Origin: Alphaproteobacteria bacterium UBA3612
GTDB taxonomy: Bacteria; Pseudomonadota; Alphaproteobacteria; Sphingomonadales; Sphingomonadaceae
Direction: 5' to 3'
Assembly: GCA_002375465.1 (NCBI GenBank)
Contig: DFLT01000011.1
Span: 1-60,133, forward strand
Length of the DNA: 60,133 nucleotides
Shown: positions 7,482 through 15,810 of the stretch, in pieces
How positions within the stretch are numbered: position 1 is the stretch's first letter
Layout of the letters: every line of letters starts with the position of its first letter
Translations under genes and position numbers: made by a program
Notes under the pieces: generated by a model
The model's database searches: none
Seen by the model: only the letters and a program-made list of their open reading frames with translations
What the model was told of the DNA's origin: nothing

Positions 7482-9812
7482 CTACGCTGGGTCAATCTCC
7501 AAGCCAGCCCAAAGGGCCGGATTTATCACGATACGCCGCGCATCCTTTGGGAGCCGCTCGATAAGGATCTTAAGCCGGCGTACGTCGTAATTGACGCTGT
7601 AGATATAAGATGGCTCGCCGTCGTCTCGTGCCACACCACAAACCCCATACCACAGCAGGATTTCGGAAAGTTTTTCCTGCTGCCCGTCATCGAAACCAGC
7701 TTCGCCAAGGATACGAGCAATTTCATTTGCGCTCACATGGGAGGGAACACCGATGAAGTTGTAAAGGACATCTTCAGCAAACGGGAGGACATCTCGTATT
7801 TCTAGGTCAATATCATATATAAGGTCTGTCGAATACGCGGATACACCTCGCCTGATATCCTCCTCTTCAATCCTATCGTGCTCGAGATTCACCGCGAATC
7901 CACGGCAGTGGCTGATTATGTTCAGCAGAAATCGGGGCCGCATAAGCGACCTATCAATCAGGTATTGGGAACTCTCCTCGCCTTCAACTAGCGGAACGCA
8001 GATCAAGCGCCAGAGATGATCGAAGGACTCATTAGGTAGATCGTTGTAAAGGAACCGCTTCTTGAGTAGCTGTCTCAGGAGATCCGGCTCACTCCAATCC
8101 AAAGAGGTGCGAATCTCCTTGCCACGATCCGGGGTGCTACCGACGAGTAACTGATAAACATCGTTTCGCATGAAAACTATGGTGTGGCAGTCGATCTCCT
8201 GGACGTTGAAGGCCTGCTGCAGCTTTCGGCTTGCGTCTAGCAAGGATCTCATCATCAGCAGGTCCGCGTCAGAGACGCCGTGCGTGGACCACCCTTTGTC
8301 AAGGTTATCGAAGAGTATCCAAACCTCGCCTTTGAACTGCAGGTAGTCTTCGAGTGCTCCGCGCAGTTCCTTTAAGTTGTGAAGGTAAAGGATCTCCGTG
8401 ACTTGGCGTTGGTTCAGGCGAACGTGAGACTCATCGCCGTACTTTCGGCGGAACACATCAACTATTCCATCAACTAGACGTAGCATCCGTTCGGAGAAGT
8501 CCCCCTCCCGGACGTGTTCTTCCTCAGAGTAGGCAACCGACAGGCGCTGGTATGGTTCGAGGAGACGGTGATCACGAAGGTGGAGTACCCTATCCTTTTC
8601 GAGGAGCTTATGGACGATCTCTAGCAGCAAGAGGTATTCCCAGAACGCCGTAATCGTGTGCTCTGCTGTTCCTGCTTCAAGGAAATCGAGAATTTGATCT
8701 TTGAACTTCCGAAGCTGATATCCTTCTGGCTTTAGGTCCAGCACGACATTTCGACGATCAGACCGGACGTGATCGCGCACCTGCGCAAAAACCGCTGTTT
8801 TTCCAGCTCCTTTGCGCCCAGTGACGATCCGTACCTCGCCGCGCAATGCCCGCCGGAATCCATCTGTTTGGAGGTAATAGCTACCGAGATGGGCGAACTC
8901 GTTCTCAGCCGTGGATGAGCCCATGTCCAGCTTGAACAGCAGGCCTCCGCGCGGAGCCGTGACCGGCGTACTCGACTGGAGCTTCTCTGTCACATCCGAC
9001 GCGAGTTCGGCCACGAATTCATCAATTTGCCCCGGATGCCGGAAGCTCTGAACCAGATCACGATAATCTAGAGGTACGGGATCATCGCCGGACTGGAGCA
9101 GGAGGGTGGCCTTTCTGAGACCGTGGCTGAGTCCTGCCGCGAAAGCTGCTCGCAAGTTATGGATCCGCGCATCAACCATGTCGTGGTGAGCCAACGGTAT
9201 GATCACGCCGTAAGAGGCGCTAATGCTCTCAATGGCGTCATTAGCCGCAAGGCGCGCCTGTTCGGATGGATCAAAGCTTCGGTATCTCACTCGAGCTTTT
9301 TTCACCCGGGCGATAACGCGACCCTGCGCCTCCGTCTTGAATGGGAATTGGAGGATCCAAACGGGAGCACTCTGGTCGATCCGCGTTGGTACCGGCAGGC
9401 CTTCGAAATCTTTGATACCTCCCAGGATCGTGGCCATTTGCTCACTGTTTTCGTATTCTAGATATCCGAGGGTATCGAAAATGCCGACGCGACGGACCTC
9501 CGTATCATCAGAAGCATGAGCGCGGTTCCTCGTAAGCACGACGCGCTTTCCCCGCGCAATCGCGTAACCGACCTCGTAGGTTACGTTGAAGTTGAGGCTG
9601 CTGATGTCTGCAACCAAGCACTTCGCTGCGTCGATGTGCTCTAAAGTTGGGTCCGCAAGGAAGCGCCCAGCAATATCGTTCTCGATCCAGGAAGCGAACC
9701 GATTCTTGCCGATCTGTTGGGCGCATCTTGCAATACCCGCCTCGATCGTTTCCCCGACCCATGCCGGTTGAGCAGCATATGCTACGAAACCAATTTCCGG
9801 ATTATTCGACAT
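7482..9812 (-). CDS. tandem deoxyribosyltransferase/TIR-like domains fused to a Sll1717-type P-loop ATPase, 776 aa
   Basis: Start chosen at the ATG at 9812 because GAGGGGG lies just upstream. The frame could begin 17 codons earlier. Residues 1-145 form a Rossmann-like domain with CLVADISSLNFNVTYEVGYA, whose Glu80 matches the catalytic Glu of nucleoside 2-deoxyribosyltransferase/TIR-like folds. Residues 150-280 look like a second, degenerate copy (YGVIIPLAH, then IHNLRAAFAAGLSHG) without that Glu. Residues 315-776 are an ATPase: Walker A GRKGAGKT at 332-339, Walker B WILFDNLD at 498-505, a sensor-like FMRNDVY at 548-553, and a helical C-terminus. Such sensor/effector plus STAND-like ATPase layouts are common in anti-phage defence, so NAD- or nucleotide-acting immunity is the leading inference. 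No partner gene is adjacent. Confidence 0.8.
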   Translation of the reverse strand: MSNNPEIGFVAYAAQPAWVGETIEAGIARCAQQIGKNRFASWIENDIAGRFLADPTLEHIDAAKCLVADISSLNFNVTYEVGYAIARGKRVVLTRNRAHASDDTEVRRVGIFDTLGYLEYENSEQMATILGGIKDFEGLPVPTRIDQSAPVWILQFPFKTEAQGRVIARVKKARVRYRSFDPSEQARLAANDAIESISASYGVIIPLAHHDMVDARIHNLRAAFAAGLSHGLRKATLLLQSGDDPVPLDYRDLVQSFRHPGQIDEFVAELASDVTEKLQSSTPVTAPRGGLLFKLDMGSSTAENEFAHLGSYYLQTDGFRRALRGEVRIVTGRKGAGKTAVFAQVRDHVRSDRRNVVLDLKPEGYQLRKFKDQILDFLEAGTAEHTITAFWEYLLLLEIVHKLLEKDRVLHLRDHRLLEPYQRLSVAYSEEEHVREGDFSERMLRLVDGIVDVFRRKYGDESHVRLNQRQVTEILYLHNLKELRGALEDYLQFKGEVWILFDNLDKGWSTHGVSDADLLMMRSLLDASRKLQQAFNVQEIDCHTIVFMRNDVYQLLVGSTPDRGKEIRTSLDWSEPDLLRQLLKKRFLYNDLPNESFDHLWRLICVPLVEGEESSQYLIDRSLMRPRFLLNIISHCRGFAVNLEHDRIEEEDIRRGVSAYSTDLIYDIDLEIRDVLPFAEDVLYNFIGVPSHVSANEIARILGEAGFDDGQQEKLSEILLWYGVCGVARDDGEPSYIYSVNYDVRRLKILIERLPKDARRIVINPALWAGLEIDPA

Positions 9813-10117
9813 GGTACCCCCTCGGGAGAAGGTTAGCGACAGATCGCTTGGCGGGCTAGACATGCAAACTCGCAGGTGGGTGAACGCAGTGCCAGATCTG
9901 TCAGCTTTGTTGGCCGGGTGGCTGAGAACCGCCGGTCCGCTCTCGGCCCAATTTCCGCCGACAGCCTGCGCTTGAACAAGTGGCAGCTTTGGGTGCGCAC
10001 GCCGGAGGTCCTGACCGTCCGCTAATCAGGCGGCTGCGGAAGTGCCGTTTTGGTTCGGAGAGTTTCAGTTTTCCAAATTTGGTACCTCCGTCGAGAAAGG
10101 GGAGTCGGCCCAGTCGA
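9813..10117. other. spacer without a gene
   Basis: No coding frame is convincing. The stretch 9975-10023 (GGCAGCTTTGGGTGCGCAC ... GACCGTCCGCT) resembles one at 7312-7360, on the other side of the ATPase gene. It may be an old repeat or relic. Confidence 0.4.
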
Positions 10118-11137
10118 TCAAGTCGAAGACACGACATCATTTTCCTGTGTCGGAATTACGAGTGTGGCCTGAAATTCATTTCCGGCAAAGCGCAAGTTTG
10201 TGGTTCCTTCAAGCTGCCGCTCGACAACTGCCTTAACGAGAGACAATCCGATACCAGGCGCTGGCCCTACCTCGACGGGCTTTATCCCCTTTTCCCTCCA
10301 TTCGAGGTGCAGCTCACCGGGAGAGACATCCCAGGACAAAGTGAGCGCGCCGTCATTACACCGCAACGCTCCATGCTGCCGCGCGTTAGCCATTAACTCG
10401 TGCAGCACCACGGCGATCGGCTGCGCAAGCCTAGCCGAGATTTTTACCGGCGGCCCCTCCAAACCATATCGCTCGTCGGGTGCCTCCTCGGCAATCAGCT
10501 CGGTCACCAGAGTCGCACCCCAGCTCGACCGGGCGAGTATCCGGTGAACTCGTGAGATCGAGTCGATCCGCCGCCTTACGGCAGCTGAGTAGCCTGCGAT
10601 GTCATCCGCTCGGGTCAGCTGCAAAATGCTTTGTACAAGCCCCAGTGCGTTCATTGACCGGTGATCGACTTCCATCAATAGAAGGCGTTCGGTCGCCTCG
10701 AGCTCTTGCGCTCTGCGCCGGGAGGTGACGTCTCTCTGTGAGGCGAAGTAGTAGATCGTTTCTCCCGCTTCATTGTGGACCGGGCTGATTTCTAGTTGAT
10801 TCCAGAACGTGGACCCATCTTTACGATAGTTCAGCAACTCCGCCGTCACAAAATGATCATCCGCTGCCATTCCTCGCCTTATTTCGTCAACTGCTTCTGG
10901 TGCGGTGGCAGGACCTTGCAAGAACCGGCAGTTGTGGCCGATGACTTCATCCGCGGAGTACCCTGTCAACTTGAGAAAGGCTTCGTTGGCGAGGACGATC
11001 GGAGTATCAGGCTGCCGAGGGTCAGAAACTACCATAGGCATGCGAGTGCGTTCGACCGCGACGAGTGCGAGTTCGCGCCTATCTTGGAGTACACTTGGTC
11101 GAGCGGCTGTGGGAGGATCTCCCTTAAACGATGCCAT
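10118..11137 (-). CDS. LOV-domain HWE-family histidine kinase (blue-light sensor), 339 aa
   Basis: Start at ATG 11137, preceded by AGGAG at 5 bases spacing; the frame is open further upstream. Residues 30-140 are a LOV/PAS domain with the flavin-cysteine motif GHNCRFLQGP (Cys70) and FWNQLEISPV. Light would form a Cys-FMN adduct. Residues 150-330 are an HWE/HisKA_2 kinase: phospho-acceptor His159 in EVDHRSMNALGLVQS, N-box HELMANARQHGAL (Asn251), WRE at 280-282 and GIGLSL. It is soluble, with no membrane segment. The usual Ala-Lys after the His is Ser-Met here. No response regulator is adjacent. In alphaproteobacteria such kinases often feed the general stress response (PhyR), which is inference here. 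Confidence 0.93.
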   Translation of the reverse strand: MASFKGDPPTAARPSVLQDRRELALVAVERTRMPMVVSDPRQPDTPIVLANEAFLKLTGYSADEVIGHNCRFLQGPATAPEAVDEIRRGMAADDHFVTAELLNYRKDGSTFWNQLEISPVHNEAGETIYYFASQRDVTSRRRAQELEATERLLLMEVDHRSMNALGLVQSILQLTRADDIAGYSAAVRRRIDSISRVHRILARSSWGATLVTELIAEEAPDERYGLEGPPVKISARLAQPIAVVLHELMANARQHGALRCNDGALTLSWDVSPGELHLEWREKGIKPVEVGPAPGIGLSLVKAVVERQLEGTTNLRFAGNEFQATLVIPTQENDVVSST

Positions 11138-11430
11138 GTGGACTCCTGAGAACTCAAGCGATTTCAGGTCAAAAACGCGGGCGGGCAAATTCGGTTTCTT
11201 CAAAAGCGAGCGAGAGCCCCATTTCTCCTAGAGTTGCAGACTGTTGCAGAACTCGCGGCTCTCATCGGCTTGGCTAATCGACATTGTTTCGGTAGAGCCG
11301 AGCCTGATCTTTGGAGGAAGAACAAAGGTTAGCCAGCCGGGGCCTCCGTTCCGGAGCTGATCGTCGGCTGCTGGAGAGCAGGAGAAGCGGCTTTACTCCC
11401 TGGCAAGAGCTGTGGTCTGGATCAGCTGTA

Positions 11431-11789
11431 TCAGTCCGTCCGATCGAGTCCGGACTCCATCTCTGCTCGATCAGCAGCGAACCCGTGATGGCGATACGAT
11501 TGACCTCCCGATAAATCAGCGAGCGCTTTGCTGCGCGAAAGCGGAGCGGAGAGATCACCGAGTATTACTCGGCGCGCCTGGCTGTTCTGCATTTTCTGGA
11601 AGAAGGGCCCGCCTCTCGGCTGCTGAGGTCGAAAAGTCCGGCGGAAAGCACTTCACAGGTACAACGATGACGTCCGCTCCGGTCGTTAAATTTCCCCAAG
11701 AGGTCGAGCGCATCCTGTTCGGTAGAAAGCGCCGCGCCATCGGCGGAAGCAAAATACAGGTTGATGCCGCGATGAGCTTCCGTGCCCAT
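11431..11789 (-). pseudogene. DUF4180 protein, multiply frameshifted
   Basis: Starting from ATG 11789 the frame gives INLYFASADGAALSTEQDALDLLG, the N-terminal signature of DUF4180. A base change near 11685 moves the match to another frame (GADVIVVPVKCFPPDF). It then returns to the first frame (FDLSSREAG), then moves to a third (QKMQNSQARRVILGDLSA), and ends as DRAEMESGLDRTD with a stop at 11431. At least four frameshifts separate stretches that together cover the whole domain. The gene is dead but recent enough to read. Bases 11138-11430 between it and the LOV kinase hold no gene. Confidence 0.75.
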
Positions 11790-11822
11790 GCTGGTTCCTA
11801 AATATCTTACCTTGCTGGTTCG

Positions 11823-12245
11823 CTAAAGCGTCACGCCCGGCAACTGGCTGACCTGTCTTACCCAATCTGCGATGAGGTTCTCATTTAACTCATTATTCTC
11901 CTGAATATTCAGGTAACGCGTCTCTTCCGGCTTGGAGCTTATGGGGGGAACGGGTGACAGCGACGTCCCCCGCATGAAGGTCAGCTGGACATGCCGTTTG
12001 TAGCAATACATCGAAAAGAACCAGCCATCGTCCTTGCCATAGAGCGGCGTGTTCCATCTGACCGCCTTGGTAACTTCCGGGAATACATCCTCCACGATCT
12101 CGTCGAGTCGCCGCCCGATCTCACTTTTCCAGCCGGGCATCGCGGCGATGTATTGTTGGACCGGCGCGTCGCCGTCGCCCTTAGCAATCTGCGGATTGCC
12201 GCTCGACAGCAGCTTCGGTTTCTTGTCCTCGCTCATCTTTGACAT
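11823..12245 (-). CDS. DUF1801 (YdhG-like) domain protein, 140 aa
   Basis: The product has the DUF1801 pattern: VQQYIAAMPGWKSEIGRRLDEIV, then AVRWNTPLYGKDDGWFFSMYCYKRHVQL with its aromatic cluster, and a C-terminal LIADWVRQVSQLP helix. The family is small and cytosolic with an iron-chaperone-like (frataxin/SufE-like) fold in some members. Its function is not established. Two possible starts (12245 and 12236) lie behind GAAGAGGA. It appears intact, unlike the DUF4180 relic 34 bases downstream. Confidence 0.85.
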   Translation of the reverse strand: MSKMSEDKKPKLLSSGNPQIAKGDGDAPVQQYIAAMPGWKSEIGRRLDEIVEDVFPEVTKAVRWNTPLYGKDDGWFFSMYCYKRHVQLTFMRGTSLSPVPPISSKPEETRYLNIQENNELNENLIADWVRQVSQLPGVTL

Positions 12246-12746
12246 CCTCTTCCGGTCAGTCCCGAAGCTTTCGCATGTGGGGCAAGGCGAACTGATAGAG
12301 GCCGCTCAGTAGCATCGGAACGAGCGCCTTGTCCAAGACGGCGAAATGAGATGTTTAGCGAGTGGCGTTAGAGACAAATCGACGCTCAACCTGTTTGAGA
12401 GAACCGTCCATCTTCCCGTCCTAGTGGATAAGGCAGTAACCAGCTTTCACTCCCCGAACCTGCCCGCCACGGCCTGCTCCACCACCGGTGCCCGAGGAAC
12501 TTATCGCAGCTTCTAACAACCCGCTTTGGGGCGGCGAACGTCAGCTTAGCCAGCAGTTTTCGTCTGCGCTGCCGATTGAATTCTGAGCATCGAGATAGCC
12601 TTGCACGCGCACGTTGGGTCTGGCGTGTCTGGCCCATGCTACCATCCGGAGTGCATCGACAGGTCGCGTCCAATGACGCATCGTTCCCAAAGATATCCTT
12701 CGCGGTTCATGACACTATATCGGGCCCGCCTGCGTTATGAGGTAGC
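12246..12746. other. 501-base spacer without a supportable gene
   Basis: Only short frames without family resemblance are present, the longest being 95 codons on the minus strand (12386-12673). Its Arg/Ser/Trp-rich composition suggests noncoding sequence. A GAGG ribosome site for the next gene sits at about 12738. Confidence 0.5.
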
Positions 12747-13298
12747 ATGTCCGATCGCCTGAAAGTCCTGCTTCAGTACCTGCTGCCCAAGCAGCATTTG
12801 ACCACCTTCGCAGGCCGTGTCGCCGGAGCGCGGGGAGGCTCGATGACGACGCGGCTGATCCGTTGGTTTGTGGGTAAATATGGCGTCGACACGCGTATGA
12901 CCTACATACCTGGCACGCTGTTCTCGGTGAATCCGGTCACTGCGCGCGGCGTGCCGAATCTGTTCGCGCGCAACGAACGCGTGGTGTGCGTGTTTCAGTC
13001 GCCGGACCATGGCCCTTTCGTGATGGTGCTGGTTGGCGCCACCATTGTCGGTAGTATGGCAACTGTGTGGCACGGCGTGGTCAATCCAAAGCGTAGTGGA
13101 AGGATATCCGAGTGGAACTATGCCGACCGCGACATTCAGCTGAAGAAGGGCGAGGAAATGGGCCGCTTCCTTCTTGGCTCAACGATTGTGATGCTGTTCA
13201 GGCAGGGCACGATCGCCTTCAACGAAAACTGGGCACCGGAACGCCCGGTGCGCCTTGGTGAACTGATGGGCAATCGAACGGCCCACAAGGAACGGTGA
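12747..13298 (+). CDS. phosphatidylserine decarboxylase-like protein with large internal deletion, 183 aa
   Basis: Residues 1-48 match the N-terminus of proteobacterial phosphatidylserine decarboxylase (LQYLLPKQHLTTFAGRVA ... RWFVGKYGVD). Residues 49-183 match its C-terminal half (YIPGTLFSVNP, VPNLFARNERVV, LVGATIVGSMATVW, KKGEEMGRFLLGST). About 120 residues present in the roughly 320-residue enzyme are missing at the junction near base 12890, and the frame is kept. The LGST site that self-cleaves to make the pyruvoyl group is present (Ser145). The Asp and His that assist cleavage and catalysis lie in the missing part. The product is probably inactive, so this behaves as an in-frame pseudogene. 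GAGG lies 4 bases before ATG. Confidence 0.8.
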   Translation: MSDRLKVLLQYLLPKQHLTTFAGRVAGARGGSMTTRLIRWFVGKYGVDTRMTYIPGTLFSVNPVTARGVPNLFARNERVVCVFQSPDHGPFVMVLVGATIVGSMATVWHGVVNPKRSGRISEWNYADRDIQLKKGEEMGRFLLGSTIVMLFRQGTIAFNENWAPERPVRLGELMGNRTAHKER

Positions 13299-13305
13299 CC
13301 CAGGA

Positions 13306-14103
13306 TTGAAGATCGCGACATACAATGTGAATGGCATCAATGGGCGGCTGCCGGTACTGCTGCGCTGGCTCGAACTGGCCGGACCCGACATCGTCTGCCT
13401 TCAGGAGCTGAAAGCACCGCAGGAGCGCTTTCCAGTACAGGCAATCCGAGATGCTGGTTATGAAGCCGTTTGGCACGGTCAGAGCCGCTGGAACGGCGTG
13501 GCGATCCTGAGCCAGATTGGCGAGATCCACGAAACGCGCCGGGGCCTGCCAGGCGATCCAGACGATAATCAAAGCCGCTATATAGAGGCTGCCATCAATG
13601 GAGTGCTTGTCGCAGGACTCTATCTGCCCAACGGCAATCCTCGGCCGGGGCCCAAGTTTAACTTCAAGCTCCGCTGGTTCGACCGACTGAAGGAGCATCT
13701 CGGCACGCTAGTCGATCTCAACGCGCCGGTGGTCATAGCTGGCGATTACAATATCATACCGACCGATCACGATGTCTATGCGCCAGAACGCTGGCGCGAT
13801 GATGCCCTCTTCGCGCCCGAAGTGAGGACTGCATATTGCCAGCTTCTCGACCAGGGCTGGACCGATGCCGTGAGGCACCTGCATCCGGACGATACAATCT
13901 ATACGTTTTGGAAATATTGGCGCGGCGCGTTCGAACGCAACGCCGGGCTGAGGATCGACCATTTCCTCCTCAATACGCCCGCAACCGGCCGCCTCAGGAA
14001 GGCGGAGGTGGATACGCGGCCACGCGGGTGGGAGAAGACCAGCGATCATTCGCCGGTCTGGATTGAGTTGGCAAAAAGACCTGTTCGAAAGCGTCGCGGC
14101 TAA
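13306..14103 (+). CDS. xthA: exodeoxyribonuclease III (AP endonuclease), 265 aa
   Basis: Mg-dependent 3'-5' exonuclease and abasic-site endonuclease of base-excision repair, cytosolic. The EEP-fold signature residues are present: Asn7 in YNVNGI, Glu34 in CLQELKAP, Asp147 and Asn149 in AGDYNIIP, and the C-terminal SDHSPVW with the catalytic Asp-His. Length is typical. The start is a TTG at 13306, seven bases after the preceding stop, with AGGA nearby. The first residues, KIATYNVNGI, fit the family start. Confidence 0.95.
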   Translation: MKIATYNVNGINGRLPVLLRWLELAGPDIVCLQELKAPQERFPVQAIRDAGYEAVWHGQSRWNGVAILSQIGEIHETRRGLPGDPDDNQSRYIEAAINGVLVAGLYLPNGNPRPGPKFNFKLRWFDRLKEHLGTLVDLNAPVVIAGDYNIIPTDHDVYAPERWRDDALFAPEVRTAYCQLLDQGWTDAVRHLHPDDTIYTFWKYWRGAFERNAGLRIDHFLLNTPATGRLRKAEVDTRPRGWEKTSDHSPVWIELAKRPVRKRRG

Positions 14104-14107
14104 TCGA

Positions 14108-14284
14108 GTGCGAACCAGCTTCAGCGTCTGTTTGAAGAAGGCCTCCTACCGATCGGAGGAAGAGGCGCTCGTCGTCGTCAGGCGCTCCGGTTTGCAGCTC
14201 CGGACCTACCGCTGCGACCGTTGCCGCCTTATTCACCTCACGAGCCGCAGGAAAGGCAAGCGCATTCCTCAATTTGCTGACTGA
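14108..14284 (+). CDS. small zinc-ribbon-like hypothetical protein, 58 aa
   Basis: Contains YRCDRCRLIHLTSRRKGKR at the C-terminus, a Cys-x-x-Cys followed by His, seen in many short alphaproteobacterial proteins of unknown role. The N-terminal half is helical (SEEEALVVVRRSG). I prefer GTG at 14108, four bases after xthA. A TTG at 14063 would overlap xthA by 41 bases. It is likely cotranscribed with xthA. It may bind nucleic acid or a metal, by motif only. Confidence 0.65.
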   Translation: MRTSFSVCLKKASYRSEEEALVVVRRSGLQLRTYRCDRCRLIHLTSRRKGKRIPQFAD

Positions 14285-14701
14285 TGATCCAGGAACTGCC
14301 GTCTGCCACTTTTGGGGGAAGGTCCGAAACGTGCATGAACATACGGCTGGTTTTGACGGGTCCTTTGAGCCGCCTAACGGCAGCAATGTTCGCGGGAATT
14401 ACCGTCAGGCTGAGTTGTTCGAAGGGCGGGTTTCCCGGCGCCAGGCGCTGGATCCAACGTTCCACAGACGGCCATGTCCCGTCTCCCTCGGTCGAAGATT
14501 TGATGCGAATGGAATGAAGCTCAGCTCCTCACGGAGAGACCACCCAGAGAAAGGCCCGGTAGAAAGGCACAGGGTGGGAGCAGCTAATTTATCTCTCGCC
14601 CGCACTGGATGCTTCGATGCCTTACAACACCCCGGAAAGAGGCGGCAATTCGGGCTCCTAGCTAAGTCGCCAGCAACTGCCGCCAGCTAGAGATATCTGT
14701 G
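14285..14701. other. 417-base spacer next to tRNA-Leu
   Basis: No family-like frame on either strand. It abuts the 3' end of the tRNA-Leu gene and may hold the attachment end of an island, but no second copy of the tRNA end was found in the window. Confidence 0.4.
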
Positions 14702-14790
14702 TGGTGCGGTCGAGAAGACTCGAACTTCCACGGGCTTTCGCCCACAACGACCTCAACGTTGCGCGTCTACCAATTCCGCCACGACCGCAC
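14702..14790 (-). tRNA. tRNA-Leu (anticodon GAG)
   Basis: The minus strand folds as a type II tRNA with a long variable arm. The acceptor stem is GTGCGGT pairing with ACCGCAC. The D-arm has AATTGGTAGACGC, the anticodon stem CAACG/CGTTG encloses TTGAGGT (anticodon GAG), and the T-arm is GTTCGAGTCTTC. CCA is encoded. 89 bases long. Confidence 0.96.
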
Positions 14791-14909
14791 GCGTGATGGC
14801 GGATGGCGCCAAAGGCCATCCGAAGCGCCGCCACTTAGCAGCCATGCCGCTACCCCGCAAGCATGGTGCGTGCGAAATTCCGAAAGCGTCAAATACTTGA
14901 TTTATAGGC

Positions 14910-14935
14910 AAAAATTAAAACCGCAGGTGCGCGGT
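14910..14935 (-). terminator. rho-independent terminator downstream of carD
   Basis: On the minus strand ACCGC pairs with GCGGT around GCACCT, followed by TTTTAATTTTT. It lies about 60 bases after the carD stop. Confidence 0.65.
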
Positions 14936-14989
14936 CACTGGGCGGCAGGTCGGGGCAGGGCATTTGCCCCTGCTGTCAGCCGCCCAGTG
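14936..14989 (-). other. long nested hairpin after carD
   Basis: CACTGGGCGGC at 14936-14946 is perfectly complementary to GCCGCCCAGTG at 14979-14989. An inner GGGGCAGG/CCCCTGCT type pairing surrounds CATTTG. It begins 8 bases after the carD stop and precedes the terminator. It probably protects the mRNA 3' end or helps termination. Confidence 0.7.
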
Positions 14990-14997
14990 GGTGTCGA

Positions 14998-15567
14998 TCA
15001 GGCAGCTTCTGCCTGATCCTCGATCTGCGCTGTCTTGGCGACCTTTGCCGCGGCAGCGGCCTTTTTCACCAGGACGCCGACGATCTTTTCCTGTGCCTCG
15101 TCCTCGTTCGTGCCTTCGAGCGCGGCGAGTTCGCGGGCGAGACGGCCGATGGCGGCCTCGAAGATTTGCCGTTCGGAATAGGACTGTTCCGGCTGATCCT
15201 CCGCACGGTGCAGGTCGCGCACAACCTCGGCGATGGACACGAGGTCACCCGAATTGATCTTCGCCTCATATTCCTGCGCGCGCCGCGACCACATGGTACG
15301 CTTCACCTTGGGCTTGCCCTTCAGCGTCGTCATGGCATCGGCGAGCGTCGCCTGGCTGGACAATTTGCGCATGCCGACGGTTTCTGCCTTCAGCGTGGGA
15401 ACGCGAAGGGTCATTTTCTCCTTTTCGAACCGCAGAACGTAGAGTTCCAGCGCTTCGCCTGCAATTTCCGTCCTTTGTATTTCCATGACACGGCCCACGC
15501 CGTGTTTTGGATAGACGACGAAATCGCCAGAGGAAAAGTTGAGAGACGAGGATTTTTTAGCTGCCAT
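14998..15567 (-). CDS. carD: CarD-family transcriptional regulator, 189 aa
   Basis: RNA-polymerase-binding regulator that stabilises open promoter complexes, especially at stable-RNA promoters. The N-terminal Tudor-like RNAP-interaction domain is clear (FSSGDFVVYPKHGVGRVMEI, then LYVLRFEKEKMTLRVPTLK). It is followed by the helical DNA-binding part (SRRAQEYEAKINSGDLVSIAEVVRDLHR, SYSERQIFEAAIGRLARE). The C-terminus is Ala/Lys-rich. Start at ATG 15567 behind AGGAG with spacing of 6. It is monocistronic, with a hairpin and terminator downstream. Confidence 0.95.
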   Translation of the reverse strand: MAAKKSSSLNFSSGDFVVYPKHGVGRVMEIQRTEIAGEALELYVLRFEKEKMTLRVPTLKAETVGMRKLSSQATLADAMTTLKGKPKVKRTMWSRRAQEYEAKINSGDLVSIAEVVRDLHRAEDQPEQSYSERQIFEAAIGRLARELAALEGTNEDEAQEKIVGVLVKKAAAAAKVAKTAQIEDQAEAA

Positions 15568-15810
15568 GTTCACTCCTGTCGCAGGGCCGAATCTGCGCCG
15601 GCGTCCCGAACAGGGGGCGCCAATGGCAGGGGCTCACATGCGAGATGCCTGCTCTGATTGTCACAATGTCTCGACTGCCGCGCAGGCTGCGGCAGAGGGG
15701 ACCATATATCTGAGTTACGTACGGGAAGCCCCGATTGTGTCAGGATTATAACATAAATTTGCGCCGCGCGCTACTATGCCGCCAATGATGCGTCGTCGCA
15801 GGCCGTCGCT

